Shown piece by piece: positions 42,941 to 51,928 of a stretch of DNA of 64,000 nucleotides. Numbering within the stretch: the stretch's first letter is position 1; every line of letters starts with the position of its first letter. Position numbers and translations under genes: made by a program. This stretch comes from Litorimonas sp039975855. GTDB lineage: Bacteria; Pseudomonadota; Alphaproteobacteria; Caulobacterales; Maricaulaceae. Under the pieces are notes generated by a model. The model had not been told where the DNA came from. It was given only the letters and a program-made list of their open reading frames with translations, and did not search any database. The stretch spans positions 310,001-374,000 of the forward strand of contig JBDWGH010000005.1 in the NCBI GenBank assembly GCA_039975855.1. The letters are read 5' to 3'.

Positions 42941-44779
42941 CTAAGAATCGCGGGCGATATATCCATCAACAATTCGGCCAAGGACCGTCATCGGAACCGC
43001 GCCGCCTAGCACCACCGCATCGTTAAAGCGCCGGAAATCATACTTTTCGCCCAACTCTGCCTGTGCTTTATTTCGCAAGCGATTAATTTCAGTTAGACCA
43101 ACCATGTAGCCGCAGGCTTGTCCTGGCCACGCGCAATAGCGGTCTATCTCGCCGCGCACCGCATCTGGATTGGATCCATTGTTTTCGACAAACCACTCAT
43201 TGGCTTGCTGCCGTGTCCAGCGCTTCGCGTGCAGGCCCGTGTCGACCACCAAGCGGCACGCGCGGAAGCCTAGCGATTGCAAATATCCCAAACGACCCGC
43301 CGCGTCATTTTCATAAACGCCCAGCTCTGCCGCAATCTGTTGAGCGTAAAGCGCCCAGCCTTCTGAATAGGCGTTAAAAGCAAGCATCGATCGAATGAGT
43401 GATTGTTTAAATGTATATTCGCCCTGCCAGACGTGACCGGGGATTGCCTCGTGATAGGTCAGATCTGCAAGGTCGAATTTCGTGTGTAAATCCGTGCTGC
43501 GCAAGTTAATCCAAAAATGACCAGGCTTGGTTCCGTCCACCGACCCCGCCCCGCCATAAGCCCCCGGCGCGCCGGCTTCGACGGATGGGTCAATGCGCGT
43601 GACTTCTAAGAATCCGGGGACAAGCGTTTCGAACGCGTCGGGCATACGGCCGCGAATGTCATCAACGACATTCTGAATAAAACTCATAATCTCTGCGCGG
43701 CCTTCATCCCCCGGCGCAAATTGATAGCGTGGATCTTCGGCCAATTGGGTCATGCGTTGTCCAACGCCGCCTTCCGTGTATCCAAGATCGCGTAAGATGG
43801 GGTCCATCTCCGCGTGAAGCTTGGCCAGCTCATCAAGCCCCATTTGATGAACCTCATCGGGGCTCATATTAGTCGTCGTGCCCGCGCCAAGTGCCCAATT
43901 ATAATAAGCTTCACCCTCAGGCCTCGCCCAGACACCCGCTTCCGGTTTGGTGTTTGGCGCTAGCGTTTCCAACGCTGCAATTTGGCGGTCCATGGCTGGG
44001 CCGATTTCCTCAGTGGCTATCCGAATGGCCTCTGTATCAAATGATCCATACGCGCTCGCGCGTGAGGTTAGCGAATTTACAATGCTCCAGCTTTCGGGAG
44101 ATTGCGCCCGCGCTGTTTTCAATTGGTCAATAGTCTTCGCCATCAAGAAGTCCGGAAGGATCATTCCACGTTCCCCGTCTCGGCGAAGACGCTCTGTTTC
44201 ACCATCTAATTGCCCAGCATAAGCACTCATGCGAGAAAGAAAATCTTCGGCTGCGCCCGCGGAATCAATGCTATGTGATGAATCTAGCGCGGTCGGGATT
44301 TCGATGAAGGCCCCGGTATTTTGCGCGACGACATAAGGGCTATTCCGATAAGAAAGATTGGAATTCAGAAGTGCCATGTCGCCATAAGGAAAATCAAATC
44401 CGTCGACGCTCCGTTCAAATGTCGCCGCCACAACATCAATATCCAGCGCGAGCTCAGGGGTGATTTCATCCGTATTGATCCTAGCCAATTTCGAGGAAAT
44501 CACCCGTGTTTGTTTGGCAATTGCGGCTTGCCCTTCAGGTGTGCGGTCCGTCAATTTAGCACGAAGACCCGCATATTCGCCCTTATCTATTCCCATAGAC
44601 GTTGCGGTTTCAGGATATGATTCCAGCATGAAAGTCTTCGCGCTATCCAAAACGGCTTGAGCGGCATCATTTGCTTTAACGGATGGGACAGAGTTCACGT
44701 CCGCGTCCGAACATCCGATCAAGCCTAAGGCGCCAAATGCGGAAGCGGATTGTAAGAGGTTACGACGGGATAGTGACAT
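42941..44779 (-). CDS. DUF885 family protein (Tat-exported, lipoprotein-like)
   Basis: A 612-residue protein of the DUF885 family, metallopeptidase-like proteins related to M32-type zincins. The N-terminus SLSRRNLLQSASAFGALGLIGC has a twin-arginine motif and a lipobox-like LIGC, pointing to Tat export and lipid attachment. The metal-binding motif is YHEAIPGHVWQ with the second half GWALYAQQIAAELG, and RYCAWPGQACGYMVG is a strongly conserved DUF885 block. Length is normal. The start 44779 has GGAG upstream; the frame runs to 44872 but that part lacks signal features. Confidence 0.9.
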   Translation of the reverse strand: MSLSRRNLLQSASAFGALGLIGCSDADVNSVPSVKANDAAQAVLDSAKTFMLESYPETATSMGIDKGEYAGLRAKLTDRTPEGQAAIAKQTRVISSKLARINTDEITPELALDIDVVAATFERSVDGFDFPYGDMALLNSNLSYRNSPYVVAQNTGAFIEIPTALDSSHSIDSAGAAEDFLSRMSAYAGQLDGETERLRRDGERGMILPDFLMAKTIDQLKTARAQSPESWSIVNSLTSRASAYGSFDTEAIRIATEEIGPAMDRQIAALETLAPNTKPEAGVWARPEGEAYYNWALGAGTTTNMSPDEVHQMGLDELAKLHAEMDPILRDLGYTEGGVGQRMTQLAEDPRYQFAPGDEGRAEIMSFIQNVVDDIRGRMPDAFETLVPGFLEVTRIDPSVEAGAPGAYGGAGSVDGTKPGHFWINLRSTDLHTKFDLADLTYHEAIPGHVWQGEYTFKQSLIRSMLAFNAYSEGWALYAQQIAAELGVYENDAAGRLGYLQSLGFRACRLVVDTGLHAKRWTRQQANEWFVENNGSNPDAVRGEIDRYCAWPGQACGYMVGLTEINRLRNKAQAELGEKYDFRRFNDAVVLGGAVPMTVLGRIVDGYIARDS

Positions 44780-44911
44780 GGGTGCGGCTCCAATTGTGTG
44801 GATAGGACTGTGCGTCCAAATCTTGGGCATGGCAATGGTAGCACCTCCCAAATATGACGGGGATATCGCCATTTGATTACAAATTTGTCGTTATCCAATC
44901 TGTAATTTGAG

Positions 44912-44958
44912 CGGCCTTTAGGCCGGTCCTAAGGGGCCCCTAATTGCCAAAGAGCAAT
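44912..44958 (+). repeat. Three consecutive hairpins ahead of the EF-hand lipoprotein gene
   Basis: CGGCC-TTTA-GGCCG (44912-44925), the 10-bp palindrome AGGGGCCCCT (44932-44941) and ATTGC-CAAAGA-GCAAT (44943-44958) follow one another closely, ending 23 bases before the ATG. They probably form a structured 5' leader; none fits a known riboswitch. The rest of the 44780-44981 gap shows nothing further. Confidence 0.4.
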
Positions 44959-44981
44959 CAAACAAATTTTAAGGGCTTCAA

Positions 44982-45533
44982 ATGACTTCAATATCCAGTC
45001 GTTCTCTACGGGTGTCTTCTCTCATCCTGACCATTTCCGCACTCACTCTCTCGGCGTGTGCGACGAAACCCGATCGTGAAAGACCGCCTAGAGAGGGTGA
45101 CAGACAAGACCGTCCTGCCCGAACTTCAGGAACCTTCGTTCAACCCGCCGCGCTGTTGTTTGCGGATATGGATAGCAATCAAGACAAGGTAACCTCACAG
45201 GCAGAAATGTTGACGGGTGTTCAAAAGGAGTGGGAAAGTTTCGATAGAAACCCAAGTGCGACCACTTTTACGAACTGGAGCCTCAAGGCTCTAGGTTCAA
45301 CGGATGCAAATCCGACATTCATGAGCTTTGATCGTGATTTTAATGGCGTTGTTACGAAGTCTGAGTTCACAGCGCAGTTTGACCGCCTTTTTAAGGATTT
45401 TGACAAAAATGCCGATGGTTTGCTCGACCGGACAGAAATGATCGTCGCTTATCAAGCCCCCATCGGCCGTGCCCAAAGGGGCGGCGAGTCAGGGCAACGC
45501 GGAGGCCGGGGCGGGGGACGCCCGCCGCGCTAA
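44982..45533 (+). CDS. EF-hand calcium-binding lipoprotein
   Basis: A 183-residue protein with a lipoprotein signal (ISALTLSAC, lipobox LSAC, mature Cys27) and then three EF-hand-like loops: DMDSNQDKVTS (about 63-73), SFDRDFNGVVTKSEF (about 109-123) and DFDKNADGLLDRTEM (about 135-149). The loops keep the D-x-D/N-x-D/N-G pattern, with the first lacking the central glycine. The C-terminus is a Gly/Arg-rich tail (QRGGRGGGRPPR). It probably binds calcium at the cell surface or in the periplasm; partner unknown. A bidirectional terminator follows. Confidence 0.85.
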   Translation: MTSISSRSLRVSSLILTISALTLSACATKPDRERPPREGDRQDRPARTSGTFVQPAALLFADMDSNQDKVTSQAEMLTGVQKEWESFDRNPSATTFTNWSLKALGSTDANPTFMSFDRDFNGVVTKSEFTAQFDRLFKDFDKNADGLLDRTEMIVAYQAPIGRAQRGGESGQRGGRGGGRPPR

Positions 45534-45547
45534 TTTTTTGACATAAA

Positions 45548-45598
45548 AAAACCCGCTCCGTGCAATTCGTTTGTTTCGAAGTGCACCGGGCGGGTTTT
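45548..45598. terminator. Bidirectional terminator between the EF-hand and sapC genes
   Basis: AAAACCCGC (45548-45556) pairs with GCGGGTTTT (45590-45598); inside, CCG/CGG and TGCA/TGCA extend the stem. The A- and T-runs serve both convergent genes. Confidence 0.88.
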
Positions 45599-45623
45599 GA
45601 AGTCATTTCGGTTTGGGTAAACT

Positions 45624-46406
45624 CTATGCAGACGCCTCATTATTTGAGCGGCGCAGAGTAATATTGACCAAACGCTGCCAGTTACCCAGGCTTACGAGAT
45701 GGGCATAAGCAACAGCTAAATATCCATTCTTAGACATTTCAGCGATCTTGGCGTCCGGGAGGGCTTTCAGCTTTTCTTCTGACACTGCAAAGTAATCCGC
45801 AATCTTCTGACGCGGCGCCGGTGTTCCGTCTGCGTTGTTACCTTGGAAATTCATTTCTTTCGGCTCGAACAGATCCAAGGCTTTAAACTCTTCAACCATT
45901 TTTTGTGTGGCCTGACGATCACGTTCAAAGCTCTGGAGGAATTGGAACGCTTCTTTTGTGAACTGTGTTGTGTCATCATTATCAAAGAACATTTGTTCAG
46001 GATTTTTGTTGGTGACGCATTCAGCCTTCTCATCGATACAGACGACGAAACGGTCATTGGCGTTGTCACCCGCTAGAACGAATGGAAAACGACGTGCAAA
46101 TGCTGGTAGATAGAAGTCTACCTCAAATTTACCATCGTTGACGAAAAGGTTTTCACCTGAGCGAATGCCCATAACCGCAAGAGGTGAGCGTTCTTCACCA
46201 GCGAAAATAATTGGCATAGAGGCCGCCGCCGCACCAAACTCGGGCGCTGTCAAAGGAATGAAATGTTGGTTGGCCATGAACTGAAACGGCTTATCAACTT
46301 GTTTTACGCCATATTTTGCGTGGTTGTCCTTGGTTAGCGGGACAGGTTGTTCGTAGAACATGACGTTCCCTGAGACCTTAGGTGCGTCGTCTTGTTTCGT
46401 GGCCAT
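45624..46406 (-). CDS. SapC family protein
   Basis: A 260-residue protein of the SapC family, named after a Campylobacter S-layer cluster protein and common in Caulobacterales-type bacteria. The segment VMFYEQPVPLTKDNHAKYGVKQ at the N-terminus, FIPLTAPEFGAAAASMPIIFAG and LPAFARRFPFVLAGD are family-like. There is no signal peptide; role unknown, with S-layer or outer-membrane linkage only by name. Start at 46406 has GGGGA eight bases upstream; further upstream starts at 46418 or 46442 are possible. Confidence 0.88.
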   Translation of the reverse strand: MATKQDDAPKVSGNVMFYEQPVPLTKDNHAKYGVKQVDKPFQFMANQHFIPLTAPEFGAAAASMPIIFAGEERSPLAVMGIRSGENLFVNDGKFEVDFYLPAFARRFPFVLAGDNANDRFVVCIDEKAECVTNKNPEQMFFDNDDTTQFTKEAFQFLQSFERDRQATQKMVEEFKALDLFEPKEMNFQGNNADGTPAPRQKIADYFAVSEEKLKALPDAKIAEMSKNGYLAVAYAHLVSLGNWQRLVNITLRRSNNEASA

Positions 46407-46536
46407 GATTTTCCCCATTCTTGCGGAACCTAGTCCGCACATTGAAAACTAAGCCGCGCCCTTAGCGGACTGAAGGCCCTTCATCAACACTGGATTGCTG
46501 TTGGACCCGTGAGCCGCTTTGACCTATAAGACCTCC

Positions 46537-47025
46537 ATGACCAATACTCATAGCCACGACCATCCTGAGCTCAGCATATCTGAGCGAATAGGCCAAGCTC
46601 GCGCAATCGTAGAAGGCGCGAAAGAACGTTTTACGCCACTTCGCGCCCATGTACTGGAATTGATTATTGAGGATGGAAAAGCGGTTAAGGCTTACGATTT
46701 GCTCGATCGATTGAAGCCAGATGTCGGGAGCCCGAAGCCTCCCACCGTTTACCGTGCATTGGAGTTTCTCTCGCGGCACGGCCTCATCCACCGGGTTGAA
46801 GCCTTGAATGCCTTTATCGCTTGTGACCATAACCATATTCACGATCAAGCCCATGATCATGGTGATGGATCGCATCGTCATCTTGCGGAGTTCTTTGTTT
46901 GCGAAACATGTCATGATGTTGAAGAGCGTCACGCGCATGATCACGCGGAGTGCAAACCAGACGGGTTTGCGATTTCGCGGTCTGTTGTGGAACATTATGG
47001 CGTTTGCGCAAGTTGCGCAGCTTAG
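46537..47025 (+). CDS. zur: Fur-family zinc uptake regulator (Zur-like)
   Basis: A 162-residue metal-responsive repressor. The winged-helix part includes LELIIEDGKAVKAYDLLDRL and PPTVYRALEFLSRHGLIHRVE. The C-terminal dimer domain is very rich in His and Cys: ACDHNHIHDQAHDHGDGSHRHLAEFFVC, CETC and CASC; the two CxxC pairs make the structural zinc site. Lack of typical Fur/PerR residues and the CxxC layout favour Zur. The ATG at 46537 is preferred to the TTG at 46519. It is divergent from sapC with ~130 bases between. No Zur box was identified with confidence. Confidence 0.82.
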   Translation: MTNTHSHDHPELSISERIGQARAIVEGAKERFTPLRAHVLELIIEDGKAVKAYDLLDRLKPDVGSPKPPTVYRALEFLSRHGLIHRVEALNAFIACDHNHIHDQAHDHGDGSHRHLAEFFVCETCHDVEERHAHDHAECKPDGFAISRSVVEHYGVCASCAA

Positions 47026-47121
47026 CTCAACTACCGTCTCAGCTATACATCAAAATACTTTTGGAAATTGGGTTCGTTTCGCTGAATTTCCGATATTCAA
47101 CAAACAGGAATTGAACGCGGT

Positions 47122-48060
47122 TTGAAAAACGATCTATTGGCTGATTTCACCTTAACCTGGGCGGGCGAATGCTCCGCTTGGGAATGTGATGAGCTGGGGC
47201 ATATGAATATGCGCCATTACGTTCATAAAACGGATGAAGCCCGCCGCGGCTTGATTGTTAGGCTTGGTTTGCCGCGCGCATTTAATGCTGGTGTCGTCAG
47301 CACAGTTCGTTGCCGTGACTTTCATATTAAATATCAAGGCGAGGCGCGCCCAGGGAATCCGTTGCGTATCGACTCGGCTATATTGGAACTTGGAGACTCC
47401 ACCGCGCGGCTCTGCCATATCATGACCCATCGGGATGGCCGCATTGCCGCAACAATGGTTGAAACCGTGGAACATGTTTACCTGCCAGAAGACAAAATTT
47501 TTCCTTGGCCAGAACGCGTTCGAGATATTGCGCCGAAATTCACAGCTGATATTCCGACCCCGGCAAAGGCGAGAAATGTAGACACAACCGAGCCATTCAA
47601 AGGGATGAGCCTGTCTGAATTAGAGGCAGCTGGTGTTTCAGTTGTTGGCGCAGGGGTGTTTGGTGCGTCTGAACTCGATGTTACAAACCGCGTCACAATG
47701 GGGAGTTTCTTTGGCCGGACCACATCGTCTATTGCTTGGTTCCGTGAGGGTTGGCCAGAGTTTGAAGATCCGTCTTATCAAGCGGGTGGAATGAGTGCCG
47801 CCTTATTGGAAATGCGCGCTGTTATTCACCGATATCCAGGGCGTGGTGATGCCTATAAATATCTGCCCGCGATGATTGGAGCTAATCCTTATACCCGCGA
47901 ATTCGTTCATAATATTGTTGATTCCGTCAGCGGGGAAAGCTGGGTGTCCATGCAAGCCAGTGGCTGCAAATTTGATTTAAAGACGCGGAAGTTGGTCAAG
48001 GCGACTGAAGCCGATTTGGAGCTTTTAGAAAGAGGACGAGTCGAGGGCGTGAGCGCTTAA
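47122..48060 (+). CDS. Thioesterase-like (double hotdog) protein
   Basis: A 312-residue protein with two hotdog-like halves. The N-terminal half shows WECDELGHMNMRHYVHKTDEARRGLI, the YbgC/4-hydroxybenzoyl-CoA thioesterase type active-site helix in which Asp/His lie before MNxxxY; the second half resembles an acyl-CoA thioester hydrolase with FREGWPEFEDP and SGESWVSMQASGCKFDL. The predicted role is hydrolysis of acyl-CoA. The start is TTG; no ATG fits the frame. It ends convergently over the hydrolase gene by four bases. Confidence 0.82.
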   Translation: MKNDLLADFTLTWAGECSAWECDELGHMNMRHYVHKTDEARRGLIVRLGLPRAFNAGVVSTVRCRDFHIKYQGEARPGNPLRIDSAILELGDSTARLCHIMTHRDGRIAATMVETVEHVYLPEDKIFPWPERVRDIAPKFTADIPTPAKARNVDTTEPFKGMSLSELEAAGVSVVGAGVFGASELDVTNRVTMGSFFGRTTSSIAWFREGWPEFEDPSYQAGGMSAALLEMRAVIHRYPGRGDAYKYLPAMIGANPYTREFVHNIVDSVSGESWVSMQASGCKFDLKTRKLVKATEADLELLERGRVEGVSA

Positions 48061-48941
48061 GCCGCGCTGAGAACGTCCTTTAAGGCTTGCGTAGCCAGAC
48101 CCGTTTGAATGAACGGAAACAAATGCCCTAGTTTAGGATCGAACTGCACATCAATATTGGGCTGCGCCTTTTGTACAGCGCGTCGTGTACCGTTGGTTGA
48201 AACAGGAACTCGTCCGCCAGCATAAATAAGTTTCGAATTATCCGGTAGATCGCACGCGGCTTTAAATAGATTATGCCATTGAGCGACAAAGATCGCTTGT
48301 TCCCATTTCGGATGACAAGCCAATTCCCATACTCCGTCTTCACGTTCATAAAGACCTCCCGCAATGTAATCCCGAAGTACATCATCGGGCATGCCTTTGA
48401 ATGCCCCGCGGCCGTGCCAACGCGAGAAAGCGGCTTCTGGGCTTTCAAACTCGGACTTTCGGCGTCCGGCATTTCGGGCAATCGGGACACGCTTCTTCAT
48501 GTAGCTTCGTCCGCCGGGCATGGCGGAGGTCAGGCGAAATAGAAGCGGAACGGAAACAGGATCAAATCCGGCATAACCGGAGATGCGGTCTTTCAATAAT
48601 GGCGCGGCCAAAATTCCTGAAACTGCGCCAAAACTATGCCCCGCTAATACAACGGGGCGGTCCGTTAATCCCGGCAAATGGCGATCAAAAAACTCAACAC
48701 AATCATCGCGGAATATATGCCAATTCGTCATGCTCATCGGTTGCGGCATGGTTCGGCTCTGCCCATGCCCTCGCATATCAAAGGCGACGGCATGCACCCC
48801 AAGCGGTTCTAAAATCGCGCGATAGGACTGCGCATTAAATCCATTGGCGTGGAGTAAGACCAGGCGTACGGGTTCTGACGTATTGCCAAAATGTAGGGCA
48901 GACAGTGTGCCATCACGAAGCGGGTATGTGCGGTGTTCCAT
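48057..48941 (-). CDS. Alpha/beta hydrolase
   Basis: A 294-residue alpha/beta-fold hydrolase. The nucleophile elbow is GHSFG (LAGHSFGAVSG, about 97-107), the oxyanion loop HANGFNAQSY (about 31-40), and FDMRGHGQSR is the conserved strand-turn before the nucleophile; the catalytic His lies in KLGHLFP near the C-terminus. Substrate unknown. It is the last gene of the MerR-headed operon, 20 bases after the crotonase-family gene, so an acyl-CoA or ester role would fit. Confidence 0.85.
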   Translation of the reverse strand: MEHRTYPLRDGTLSALHFGNTSEPVRLVLLHANGFNAQSYRAILEPLGVHAVAFDMRGHGQSRTMPQPMSMTNWHIFRDDCVEFFDRHLPGLTDRPVVLAGHSFGAVSGILAAPLLKDRISGYAGFDPVSVPLLFRLTSAMPGGRSYMKKRVPIARNAGRRKSEFESPEAAFSRWHGRGAFKGMPDDVLRDYIAGGLYEREDGVWELACHPKWEQAIFVAQWHNLFKAACDLPDNSKLIYAGGRVPVSTNGTRRAVQKAQPNIDVQFDPKLGHLFPFIQTGLATQALKDVLSAA

Positions 48942-48961
48942 AACGACTGGGGGTAGTTGAA

Positions 48962-49660
48962 TTATAGCGCATGAACCTTTGCCGGGTCCAAATCATCCTC
49001 AATTGCTTGGTCGAGGATTGCGAAAATTTCTTTGCGTGACCGGAGTTTTGTTTCGCGGAAGGCTTTAGCGTTCACCTGTCCAAACATTTGACCCGCCATA
49101 GGAATTGCCATCGGCCATTGCTCTTCGGGAACAACGCGGTCGAAGAACCCGGCATGCATTGCCCCTTTAGGGTCAAAAATCTCTCCATTAATACAGCAGC
49201 GATTAAAATGGCTCTTTGTCAAATGATAGCGCGCCATTTCGATACCGAAATTATGCATGGTCATGCCAATCAATGTCTCGTTAAGACCAACCTTAAAACT
49301 ACCGGCTTTGATCATGGAGTAATCGCAGGCCATCGCCAAAAATGCCCCCATGGCAATCGTATGTCCTGGCGCGGCCATAATGACGGGCCGAGGATGGGCC
49401 ATGATACGGCGCGCAAATTTAGAACCTTTGGATGTCAGCTCTAAAGCATCTTGCGGTCCATTGCCCATTTCTTTGAGATCAAACCCACCGGACATCATGC
49501 CGTCCCGGCCCGTAATGATGACAATTGCATCATCTTTTTCAGCCATGTCTAGAGCTTCATTTAACTCAGCCCAAGTTTGAGAGCCCAAGGCATTCGCTTT
49601 TCCGTCATCCATGGCAATCACAGCGACACCATCACTAAATGTGTAGGTAAGTTTTTCCAT
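48962..49660 (-). CDS. Crotonase-superfamily protein (enoyl-CoA hydratase/isomerase family)
   Basis: A 232-residue crotonase fold protein, shorter than the ~260 of typical hydratases. The oxyanion segments NALGSQTWAELNEALD and MMSGGFDLKEM are present. Where a normal hydratase carries the first catalytic Glu in GGGCELA, this protein reads AMGAFLAM, so that Glu is replaced by Phe; the second Glu survives in VGLNETLIGM. This suggests an isomerase or another crotonase reaction rather than hydration. It has AAGGAAG upstream and lies between PaiB-like and hydrolase genes in the acyl-CoA operon. Confidence 0.85.
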   Translation of the reverse strand: MEKLTYTFSDGVAVIAMDDGKANALGSQTWAELNEALDMAEKDDAIVIITGRDGMMSGGFDLKEMGNGPQDALELTSKGSKFARRIMAHPRPVIMAAPGHTIAMGAFLAMACDYSMIKAGSFKVGLNETLIGMTMHNFGIEMARYHLTKSHFNRCCINGEIFDPKGAMHAGFFDRVVPEEQWPMAIPMAGQMFGQVNAKAFRETKLRSRKEIFAILDQAIEDDLDPAKVHAL

Positions 49661-49688
49661 CTTATATCTTCCTTATACTCTTATTATT

Positions 49689-50288
49689 TTACTTGGGTTT
49701 TTGTATTTGGGCGATCTCATCGGCGAGGTCGTTATTTCCCCGGGCGCGCAGATCTTTGATGATGCGGGCTTGTGTTTCAGCATTCTTATTCTGACTTAAT
49801 TTACGGATGCCGCGGACGGTGTCCATGCGCATTTCGAAATAGAGGATATGCTGGAATAATCGTGAGGCGTAGGCGGCTGCATCTTCAATGGCCCAGCCGT
49901 CTTCAGGTTCATAAGTCTCGGTTAACTCATGCATCCGGTCAACGCTTTCTTCGGCCGACAAAGCGCGCGTTGTGCCGTGCACATGCACAGCGGTGTAGTC
50001 CCAGGTCGGCACAGATTTTTCGGGTTTGTCATAAAGGGTCGCGGAAATATAATCATGTGGTCCATGAAACGCGGCGAGGAAAATCATGCTGGTTCCAATG
50101 AAACCTGCCATCGGATTATTCGCCGCAATATGACCGTAAAGGAACTCGCCCTCCCGCACCATGGGTAGATGCGTTGCCAGTGGTCCGTCGACATTTGATG
50201 AGGTCAATAGCGGAAAACCATAGGTGTCGATAATCCGGTTTGTATACTCCGGATTATCGTCGATATAATATGGGGGCGGATAATGCAT
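49689..50288 (-). CDS. PaiB-like FMN-binding protein
   Basis: A 199-residue split-barrel flavin-binding protein of the PaiB group ('FMN-binding negative transcriptional regulator'), opening with MHYPPPYYIDDNPEYTNRIIDTYGFPLLTSS and continuing with THLPMVREGEFLYGHIAANNP. These proteins bind FMN or heme-like ligands; direct repressor function is weakly supported outside Bacillus. The start at 50288 is chosen because MHYPP is the usual family N-terminus. It sits in the acyl-CoA operon, 36 bases after the dehydrogenase gene. Confidence 0.87.
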   Translation of the reverse strand: MHYPPPYYIDDNPEYTNRIIDTYGFPLLTSSNVDGPLATHLPMVREGEFLYGHIAANNPMAGFIGTSMIFLAAFHGPHDYISATLYDKPEKSVPTWDYTAVHVHGTTRALSAEESVDRMHELTETYEPEDGWAIEDAAAYASRLFQHILYFEMRMDTVRGIRKLSQNKNAETQARIIKDLRARGNNDLADEIAQIQKPK

Positions 50289-50324
50289 GAAAAGAAGCCC
50301 CAGCAAAACCGGGGTTAATTTATT

Positions 50325-51482
50325 TTAGAGAGAGCGCGCGATGACCATTTTCATGATCTCGTTTGTGCCGCCGTAAATCTTTTGTACGCGGCTGTCGCGA
50401 TACATGCGGCCAATGCGATATTCATTCATAAATCCGTAGCCGCCGTGAAGCTGCAAGCAGCGATCAATGACTTCACACTCTTTATCCGTGACCCAATATT
50501 TCGCCATAGACGCGGTGACCGTATCCAGCTCTCCGCGCAGATGTTTTTCAACGCAATCATAGGTGAAGGTCTTGGCGATGTGGACAATCGTCTTGCATTC
50601 CGCGAGCTCAAACTGCGTGTTTTGGAAACTCAAAATTGGCTTACCAAACGCCTTGCGCTCTTTGACATATTCGATGGTCGTTTCCAGCGCAGCTTCCATT
50701 TGGGCGACGCCCTGAACAGCGATGTTCAAACGTTCTTGCGGTAGTTCCTTCATCAATTGGATAAACCCATGACCAGGCTCTGGCCCCAGCAACGCATCAG
50801 CAGGAAGTTTCATATCGTCAAAGAAAAGCTCGGCCGTATCTTGCGCATCCATCCCGACCTTGTCGAGAATACGCCCGCGGCGGAAACCTTCTAGGTCATC
50901 AGTTTCCACAACAAAGATCGACTTGGAGTGTTTGCCTTCGCCGCCTGTATCGGCAACAACGAGGATAAGGTTCGCGGTACCGCCATTTGTGATGAAGGTT
51001 TTTGACCCGTTAACGACCCAGCCATTGCCATCTTGTTTGGCGTTGGTTTTAATATTTTGAAGATCAGAGCCTGTTCCTGGTTCCGACATAGCGATTGCAC
51101 CGACCAGCTCGCCTGATGCCATACGTGGCAACCATTTTTGCTTCTGCTCTTCCGTCCCAAAGTTCAGGATATAAGGCGCAACAATCGCATTGTGGAGTGA
51201 CAGACCAAAACCGTCGACATTGGCTTTCACCAACTCTTCCATAATGATCATTTCATGGCGATAATCACCGCCGCCTCCGCCATATTCTTCTGGGATGGCG
51301 CAATTGAGCAAGCCCATCTCGCCGGCCATATTCCAATATTTGCGGTCGACCTTTTTATTCTTGCGGAACTCTTCTGAATGCGGCGCCATTTCTCGCGCGT
51401 AAAAGCCGTGAACCGCCTCGCGGAAGATGTTGATATCTTCCTCATCGTACCAGTCCGGATTTTTAAAATCGATTGCGGCCAT
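50325..51482 (-). CDS. Acyl-CoA dehydrogenase (isovaleryl/long-chain-like)
   Basis: A 385-residue flavoprotein that oxidises acyl-CoA to trans-2-enoyl-CoA and hands electrons to ETF. Motifs include AIAMSEPGTGSDLQNIKT and FITNGG in the flavin pocket and QLHGGYGFMNEY near the C-terminus. The site that holds the catalytic Glu in medium-chain enzymes (YEGT) reads YGGT here; the Glu in PQERLNIA is placed as in isovaleryl-CoA and long-chain enzymes. Branched or long substrates are therefore more likely. GGGAGA precedes the ATG. Confidence 0.92.
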   Translation of the reverse strand: MAAIDFKNPDWYDEEDINIFREAVHGFYAREMAPHSEEFRKNKKVDRKYWNMAGEMGLLNCAIPEEYGGGGGDYRHEMIIMEELVKANVDGFGLSLHNAIVAPYILNFGTEEQKQKWLPRMASGELVGAIAMSEPGTGSDLQNIKTNAKQDGNGWVVNGSKTFITNGGTANLILVVADTGGEGKHSKSIFVVETDDLEGFRRGRILDKVGMDAQDTAELFFDDMKLPADALLGPEPGHGFIQLMKELPQERLNIAVQGVAQMEAALETTIEYVKERKAFGKPILSFQNTQFELAECKTIVHIAKTFTYDCVEKHLRGELDTVTASMAKYWVTDKECEVIDRCLQLHGGYGFMNEYRIGRMYRDSRVQKIYGGTNEIMKMVIARSL

Positions 51483-51493
51483 TGTGTCTCTCC

Positions 51494-51928
51494 CTAGAGT
51501 TTATTCTTCAGTTTTATATTTGCAGTGTCTGTTGTTGTTCGCCCATTGTCGCGAAACGTCATCTCGAATTCTACAGATTCGAAAGTGGAGCTTTCTCTCT
51601 TACATCCGTCTTCCGCTCTTACGACCCAACTATAGTCAATCGTTGTTGGGTTCTGTCCTACACTAAGCTTTACAGTAGGCGGCTCAATGAAAGGGTATTC
51701 TAGTGGTGGCCGTTTCACCTCGGAACCGGCTTCAATAATGTCGGGAAGTTGTTTTGCTAAACTACGAAATTGATCTCGGAGCATATTAATATTCGCGTCA
51801 GAGATTTCGCAGCTTTCAGCTTTATTGGCCTCCACTGAGGCAACCTCAACGGTTTCGTTAGATTCCGTTTCACTCGCGCCACAAGACGCGAGTGAAAAGA
51901 TTAAAGGTAAGAGAAAAACTCTCTTCAT
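51494..51928 (-). CDS. Small lipoprotein within the acyl-CoA operon
   Basis: A 144-residue protein with signal and lipobox (MKRVFLLPLIFSLASC, mature Cys16), a Ser/Glu/Thr-rich linker and a beta-rich domain with two cysteines (ESCEIS, DGCKRE). No family recognised. Its ATG overlaps the dehydrogenase stop in TAATG, so it is translationally coupled; its link to acyl-CoA metabolism is unclear and it may only be a passenger. Confidence 0.75.
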   Translation of the reverse strand: MKRVFLLPLIFSLASCGASETESNETVEVASVEANKAESCEISDANINMLRDQFRSLAKQLPDIIEAGSEVKRPPLEYPFIEPPTVKLSVGQNPTTIDYSWVVRAEDGCKRESSTFESVEFEMTFRDNGRTTTDTANIKLKNKL

